The notes under the pieces are model-generated. The model did no database searches. It was not told the DNA's origin and worked only from the letters and a program-made list of their open reading frames with translations. From assembly GCF_905220565.1 (NCBI RefSeq), contig NC_059401.1:3249001-3313000 (forward strand): DNA of 64,000 nt. The letters run 5' to 3'. Position numbers and translations under genes: made by a program. Below, piece after piece: positions 58,005 through 64,000 of the stretch (its first letter is position 1; each line of letters starts with the position of its first letter). This stretch comes from Melitaea cinxia. Its lineage: Eukaryota > Arthropoda > Insecta > Lepidoptera > Nymphalidae.

Positions 58005-58150
58005 ACTGGCTAATGTTAGTCTATCGAAACAATAGGTAATTTTAATTCTCTAAACTTTTCGACACTATCGATTATTCGTACCGTCTGTTCGGCTTTCATA
58101 GAGTACAGCACTGGCTAATGTTAACGAAACAATAGGAATTGTTCGCGCGG
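58005..58150 (+). repeat. Remainder of diverged tandem units, right of the 2.4-kb element
   Basis: ACTGGCTAATgttagtctat...aacaatagg is followed by a further unit, tacagcactggctaatgtta (about 58104) then acgaaacaatagg. Confidence 0.6.
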
Positions 58151-58685
58151 AATTTTTTCGTGCACACAACCAATTATAAAGCAAAGTGCCGTCCCGAATG
58201 TTTGGAGGTGACGAATGACACGAAGCTCGTTCCAAATCCATGCATCGGCATTTCGAACCGAATTCTCGCCTGTTAAGTGACGATACTATTTATATAACCG
58301 ACCACTATTTCTGACCTCTCGACGGGGTACTAATTGTAGAGAAAAACATATCTTTATATACTGGTTCGTTTTTATTTCTATTACACTAATGACCGATGCG
58401 TCACTAGGTTTTTTTTTTTAAAATACAATCGTTCGAACGATAAACATTTGTTTAACTAATGGATGTATTAACACGGTCATATTGTTCCGGAGACGAATTA
58501 AAGAATTTTCGCTGTTGAATAATTATTATATTTTGGCTCTTTTATTTACTCACGTTCAAAAAAAAAAAAAAAAAATATAAAATAAAATAAATAAAAATAA
58601 TACACACACATTTGATGTTTTGTTTGCGTGAAATTTCTTGTAACGTTGTGTGAAGTTGATTGAAGGCTGTTCGAGCACCACGGTA
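58151..58685 (-). other. CELF long intron, no recognisable feature
   Basis: AT-rich, with A(15) at about 58559-58575. Confidence 0.4.
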
Positions 58686-58860
58686 TTTAAACTATCAGTG
58701 TTCCTTTAGTATATTATGCATGTATTATACATATAAACCTTCCTCTGGAATCACTCTATTTACCAAAGAAAAACACATCAAAATCCGTTGCGTAGTTTTA
58801 AAGATCTAAGCATATAGACAGCGGGAAGCGACATTGTTTTATACTATGTAATTATTATAT
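58686..58860 (+). repeat. Uninterrupted copy of the repeat split at 22998/23800
   Basis: aaactatcagtgttccttta, gtatattatgcatgtattat, acatataaaccttcctctgg, tgcgtagttttaaagatcta, agcgggaagcgacattgttt. Confidence 0.75.
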
Positions 58861-60734
58861 TATTTTGTCATATCCCAGACGTTATTATGTACCTATATCT
58901 TACTAAGACCCATATAAGTTGAGCAGAAACGTTCAAACTTGTCACGTGAAAAACGGCACGGGTCAGCATATAGCCGATCCAATATATTTATAAAATAAAA
59001 AAGTACCTATATATAAATATAGTTTCACAGAAAATATTTCTATTAAATATCATACGTAATAGACGCGCAAAAAATTCAAACGGTTAAACCCGCGTTCATT
59101 GCATGCCAATCTTATATTATAAATTCTTCGGTAGAGCTACCAAGAGCTACCATAAGCTTCTAAGTCAGAGGAGAACCGTATCCTATGGTGGCGAATTCGT
59201 CGATTTCCTCAAGAATTCAGTCGAGTCAACCCCGCCTTTTAAGGGGGATCGATAAAACAATTCGGAAAGCGATTTTTCATGAGAGTCACTCGCAAGCCTA
59301 TACGAAAATGCGATCTTAATATCGCGAGCTAAGGATGAACATTCACCGTTTACCTTAATATATTCCGCGATATTATGCTATATTTACTGCTTCTCCAGTA
59401 CTCATATATTCTCTTACGGGCTTATATATTTTGTATTAAAACAAACCACTCTTATAAATTAAATACTTCTAATAAAATACTAATAAGAGTTTACCTTAAC
59501 AAAGATTTTTTTTTGTTACTAATGGAAAAATTAAAACCTTCTAGACAGATTGTAAAGATTTTTTCACGGTGAGAATATCATGATCACAGTGAGTGACGTA
59601 ATATATCATATAAGTATATATTTTAACGAGAGAAAATGGAAAAGTAGAGTCCACGCGGGCAAAGCAACATCGAAAAACTAGTATAATAATAAAATTAGCT
59701 ACAATGTAAAGCCGAACAGAGGTTTACCTTCTAAACATTTGATTCTAGTCCAAAATATTATCAAACATCATTAAAATATCTACAAATACCAAATCTTAAT
59801 TAATTTCACAAGTACGAAAGCAAATATTTCAAGAGCATTGTACGAATTGTTTTGTCATCGTTAATCGAAGGTTGACATTGGTCAATATCGATTTCGTGTG
59901 CCGAATTGCTTTACCTCAAGAGATTTACGCGCAATTATTTTGGCACAAAATATTATTAACATACCAAACCAATTTCAAAATATTCCGCTATTATTAAATT
60001 GATGACAAAAAAATAGTACGTTATAACTTGAAACATGGTTTGCTGTAAAAAAAAAATTCTATTTAAATAAAAATATCTTACAGATTCAAACATTTTGCTC
60101 TCGACTCATACGCGCCTAACATGACGGTTATTACTTTTTTTTAATTTGAGTTTCTCATACCGTGAGGGACGTTATGAGAAACTCAAATTAAATTATATTT
60201 TAAGTTGTGCTACAAACCTAATTTGAGCAACCTTTTTTTTATTGACATGAGTTTCAATAAGCTAAAAATTTGAAGGCCAACAGCGCCGACAGCAATTAGA
60301 TACACCGCAAAAGAACGTCACTTCTCAGTGTTACTGTTTCACATGATTTCGCTTCCCACATTTTTTTCAAACTACGCGACTTACATTGCTTTTTATAAGT
60401 ACATTTCACAAAAGCAGATAAATTGCGTTAATTTTTCGGAATTTTATTGCAGCGTTATAGCTTCACATAGCGCAAATAGCGCTATGTCAGAGTATTATCT
60501 GGTAGATATGTACTAATATCGGTAGCGTGACAGAGCACGCATCAATCAAGTCTCCCGGACGCCCACGCTGGCAATAAAATTCATTGAGTTGCGCGGAGAT
60601 CGAGACCTGACCTACCGTAATACGACGTATCTTAACAATATTTGAAGTGTTTTAGTGCTGTAAAACTTTTTACTGCGACGTTCATGATTTTCATAAAGGA
60701 TTTTTACATATCTACGTATATGTAAATATGTATA
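58861..60734 (-). other. CELF long intron; 20-bp hairpin at 60140-60192
   Basis: The sequence is AT-rich. Arms TTTAATTTGAGTTTCTCATA (60140-60159) and its exact reverse complement (60173-60192) flank a 13-nt loop. No gene is seen. A GC-richer stretch is at about 59210-59330. Confidence 0.45.
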
Positions 60735-60992
60735 GATGTAGGTAGGGTACAGTAGGAAATTTCCTGCTCAAAATATGGAGCAGCCCGACTGAGGCAGTAC
60801 CTAGACCTTACAGAAGTTCACAGCTAAATAATACTGCTTTCAAGCAGTGTTGTGTTCCTGTGGTGAGTAAGGTGACCAGAGATAGAGTCGGCAACGCGCT
60901 TGCAATACTTCTGGTGTTGCAGACGTTTCTAAGCTACGGTAATCGCTTTCAATCAGTTGAGCCGTGTGCTTGTTTGCCGACCTTGTTATATA
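60735..60992 (-). repeat. Inverted copy of the 6598-6905 repeat family
   Basis: aaatttcctgctcaaaatat, ggagcagcccgactgaggca, cagctaaataatactgcttt, gtgttcctgtggtgagtaag, gtgaccagagatagagtcgg, agctacggtaatcgctttca, gtttgccgacc. Each block is the reverse complement of a block in 6598-6905. Confidence 0.82.
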
Positions 60993-61654
60993 AATTTAAA
61001 AAATACATATTTATATAGAATGAGCAGACCTGGCGAGTTTCATATAGTTTTTTTCCACTATACAAACCTTGTCCTGAAAAAAATGAATACAAAAAATAAT
61101 TGTCTCCATTTTGATGCAGTCGTTCGGATGTTATGCACGTACATATATTTTGGCATTTCATTTATAGAGTATTTTGCAAAATCATAGCTTTGTTTACTAA
61201 TTCGATGTAATTAATTAATAAAACTAATTCAAATTTACATTTATCACTTTTGACACACTGTGTAGTTTATCACGTGTTTTTAATAAAAAATGAGTCCATA
61301 TTCAAAAACACCGTTTAAAACTATAGCTTTTAGAGAGTTAAAATTAGACAAATTTTGTTTAATTACTGTACTTGTTTGTGTTTGAGTTGTACGTACCATT
61401 ATAATAGAATTGACGAATATTTCATATTTTAATTTAATACTAAATCCAACCTTTTAACATGTATGCAGTTGATAAGGATTCTTTATTGTATTGTAAAACA
61501 GTTTATCAAGGGCGTGTTTCAGCGGTTGTAGCTGACACTTATTAACGGACGGTATCCAACAGATATAATTTTTGATATGTTAAATTTTTTTACCACCGAA
61601 TGCCACTTACACACATTTATGAAATAATCATATTCGCAAATCTTATCTTATATA
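60993..61654 (-). other. CELF long intron, no recognisable feature
   Basis: The piece tgatgcagtcgttcggatgt (61117-61136) resembles ttgcagtcgttcgaaagttt at about 52349, hinting at another old repeat. There is no coding evidence. Confidence 0.4.
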
Positions 61655-61765
61655 TAAAATTCTCATTTCACAATGTTAGTTCCCGAAATGGCTGGACCGA
61701 TTTTTATGAAACTTTGTGAGCATATCGGGTAAGTCTAAGGATCGACCAACATCTATTTTTTATAC
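61655..61765 (-). repeat. Reversed fragment of the GCTGAC/AACGTTGT repeat
   Basis: ataaaattctcatttcacaa, cgaaatggctggaccgattt, cgggtaagtctaaggatcga and ccaacatctattttttata correspond in reverse complement to the right half of the 4705 and 47317 units. Confidence 0.65.
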
Positions 61766-62412
61766 AAAATATATTACATAACATATATGTGTAATAATAA
61801 AATATTATAGTTAAATTTAAAATTAGCGATATCGTTAATTACATGGTCCGTTGAACTCGACTTAAAACACTGTTCTCATTAATACGAAACACATTTAAAC
61901 GTTTAAATTAACTTCATTCTGATACAAAATTAACAACGCCGTGTTTGTAATGCGGGTTCGAAATGTATATTTTATATTATAACAAAGGATTTCTTATTTT
62001 ACATTTAATTAAAATTGTATACTCATACATTGTTAAGATATTAAGTTGCCCGGTCTTATAAGTTATGTTTGTAGCCGTATTTATTAATTTATTAATTTAA
62101 TCCTTTACTACACATTCACAATAACATTGAAGAACGTAATATTTTATCTTAAAAAAGTGCAAAGTCGGACTTATCACTAATAAGTTACCTTTTACAAACA
62201 ACCCTTTTAAGTCCTATCAATATAAACCAATTAATATTTTTATTAATTATTGAATATGTGTATTGTATTATATTGTATTATTCATTATTGAATATATGTA
62301 TATAACTTGTATAACTATGTTTAGTACTAAAAATTGATTTAATTATGTGTGATAAACTTGCGTTGTTGAGTGCGCACTTTTACCGACATATTTTTCCTAT
62401 AAAAACTTCTAT
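61766..62412 (-). other. CELF long intron, no recognisable feature
   Basis: AT-rich sequence. Confidence 0.4.
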
Positions 62413-62540
62413 TAAAGGTTGCTTGGAAGAGATCGCTATAAGTGATAAGGCCGCCTTTGCATACATTATTTGTTTTTGAATCAAATTGTTCTAAAATGTA
62501 TCTTCTTTTTTTGTGTGCAATAAAGCTTAGTAAATAACTT
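62413..62540 (+). repeat. Non-LTR 3' end (GGTTGCTTGGAAGAGATCGC family), copy 2
   Basis: aaaggttgcttggaagagat, cgctataagtgataaggccg, cctttgcatacattatttgt, gtgcaataaag. Close to 30721-30850. Confidence 0.72.
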
Positions 62541-63429
62541 TTAAAAAAACCTTCTTAAATAAATAGTCTACTTGCGTAGATTTTTTAAAACTACTTAAAT
62601 ATTTGAGTATAAGACTTATTTTTTTTATAATTCTTGTGCGTGTGTGTTGTATTTATTTGAGTTTATAATTTTATTGCATTATCAACTTGCTTTTTCCGAA
62701 TGACAGACTGTAAAATACATTTGTACAGCTTTAAAAACGGAAGGCGTTCAATTTACTTGTAAGTATTTGAATAGATTACCTAAGTTGGAAATCAAAACAA
62801 GTGATAAAAGATAAAAAGTTTGTTATTTAAAACATTTATTTGTTAGATTTTCTTAATGGAAAATTCCATTCATGCCGCTACATAAATATGCTAATTATAT
62901 TCAATATTTGTTTCTAGACAATGTATGGGCCGAATTAGATAGACGAGGGAAATGCGGATGTTTTCATTTGTACATGATACTAAAATAACCGTGAGTGTTG
63001 CAGTGTTCATTGGTTGACTTGTTTTGCAAAAAATAATTCAATTTATGTCTAACTATCTATTAGATGATAGGTCCGACTATTTAGTCTTTATAATACATCT
63101 CTCTAATACATAATACATTACCGGATTTATTATTTTTATTATGATTATTACTTTTTTTTAACCACCTAATGTTATTTTTTTTTCTTTCCAATTATATTCA
63201 CATGTATAATAATCTATATTTGTATAGCTTTATATCATATTTTTATGTTAGCATATAATATCGTATGTACTTTAGTATTATTACTTTAGAAACACAGTGC
63301 ACTGTTAAACTATTCATTGTTTTTGCTGCACTGTTTATCACATAAATTGTATCTTTTTTTTTCTTCTGTAAATAAATAAATAAATAAATAAAATAAATAA
63401 ACATAATCCTCTACTTCTACTCTATATTA
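62541..63429 (-). other. CELF long intron; (AAAT)n tract at 63369-63400
   Basis: AT-rich with aataaataaataaataaa simple repeats. There is no exon. Confidence 0.4.
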
Positions 63430-63545
63430 TGATTAGAAGAGACCATCCTCCTGGTGTAAGGCCGCTTTTTGTACTTATTCTCTATTTTTTTTCTCGTGTA
63501 ACGTTGCTTATTTTGGCGTACAATAAAGAGTTATATATATATTTT
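63430..63545 (+). repeat. Diverged relative of the non-LTR 3'-end family
   Basis: gattagaagagaccatcctc, ctggtgtaaggccgcttttt, cgtacaataaag then TA-rich sequence. The gaagaga, taaggccgc and caataaag landmarks are in the same order as at 30721 and 62413. Confidence 0.5.
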
Positions 63546-64000
63546 TTGATGACGCGTTATATCCGCCATCGCTGTCACTGGCTACTGGGTTAGCGGTCTT
63601 AGGTTCAAACCTCTCACATGGCAAATTTGTATGTGTCATACAGAAGTTGGTCGTAGTATATAGTAGCTGTTTAGTAGCTTTGTAATTGTTCTTTCTGACT
63701 CAAAACACAGAATTTATATTCTATTGTAGGTCGCTGGACGTAGTAAGTTGGACGGGTATGTACCATGTTTGTCATTTATCATTCGAAGTTCCTGATATTT
63801 CGGCACTGTTGCAACCACCACGCTCACTACAAAACCAAAAGAAATTCTACATCTTAACAATAATACTAGTAATTTTACTAGTATTAATAGTTTCATTCGA
63901 AATTTTAGTTACACATTCATCACGAACGATAGAAATTTATCATAAGGTCATTACAAATTTTCAGTAACGTTAATTTAAATATGATATTCTGCGAACATTG
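63546..64000 (-). other. CELF long intron or flank, no supported gene
   Basis: A 93-residue plus frame 63686-63967 has a hydrophobic stretch (ILTIILVILLVLIVSFEI) but no recognisable family, Kozak or splice evidence. At 63570-63640, ttaggttcaaacctctca has a B-box-like word but no tRNA fold. Confidence 0.35.

Noticed and set aside
63686..63967. 93-residue ORF with one hydrophobic segment at the right end
   Set aside because: A single hydrophobic stretch in AT-rich DNA is expected by chance. No supporting context.
1572..64000. Additional CELF exons (RRM1, N-terminus)
   Set aside because: Looked for RRM1-type RNP motifs and flanking splice sites on the minus strand and found none. Very short exons could still be missed.

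Overview
This is AT-rich eukaryotic nuclear DNA, most likely from a butterfly or moth. The evidence is an insect-type CELF/Bruno gene with GT-AG introns, a copia element with a half-tRNA-Met primer site, and many short repeats whose openings I recognise from lepidopteran genomes. There is no bacterial gene organisation, CRISPR array, rRNA or convincing tRNA.

The only host coding sequence I can support lies at the left end on the minus strand. Two consecutive exons of a CELF1/2-type (arrest/bruno-1 or bruno-2-like) RNA-binding protein are present: RRM2 core at 1393-1571 and the end of RRM2 plus a Gln/Leu-rich linker at 586-850, separated by a 542-bp intron. No upstream exon is recognisable in 1572-64000, so the rest of the window is probably one very long intron, or intron plus flanking DNA, of this gene.

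That long non-coding stretch is a layered deposit of mobile elements. (1) 8433-13057 is an intact, probably young copia LTR retrotransposon. It has identical 178-bp LTRs, a GCCCC target duplication and one open Gag-Pol frame, and it sits inside an older hAT-like element. (2) About 15190-19480 is a nearly full-length non-LTR retrotransposon of RTE-like type, inserted in an older ~300-bp repeat. Its ORF1 ends in a TAG followed by CAA CCA, the TMV-type leaky-stop context. The endonuclease frame continues in phase with no usable AUG, which points to readthrough expression. (3) 31674-32544 is a short-TIR element with 72-bp tandem repeats. (4) 55594-58004 is a 2.4-kb element with perfect 9-bp TIRs and a perfect 10-bp target duplication. 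(5) 34081-34282 is a mariner-type MITE. (6) 45810-46145 is a decayed RTE fragment. Several multi-copy short repeat families, TA microsatellites, a purine-pyrimidine alternating tract and perfect hairpins fill much of the remainder.

The most interesting items are the apparent stop-codon readthrough design of the LINE, the two poorly classifiable TIR elements, and a perfect TA-rich palindrome placed 55 nt upstream of the 3' splice site of the RRM2 exon. I found no new multi-gene system. The remaining small ORFs look like chance frames or translated repeats.
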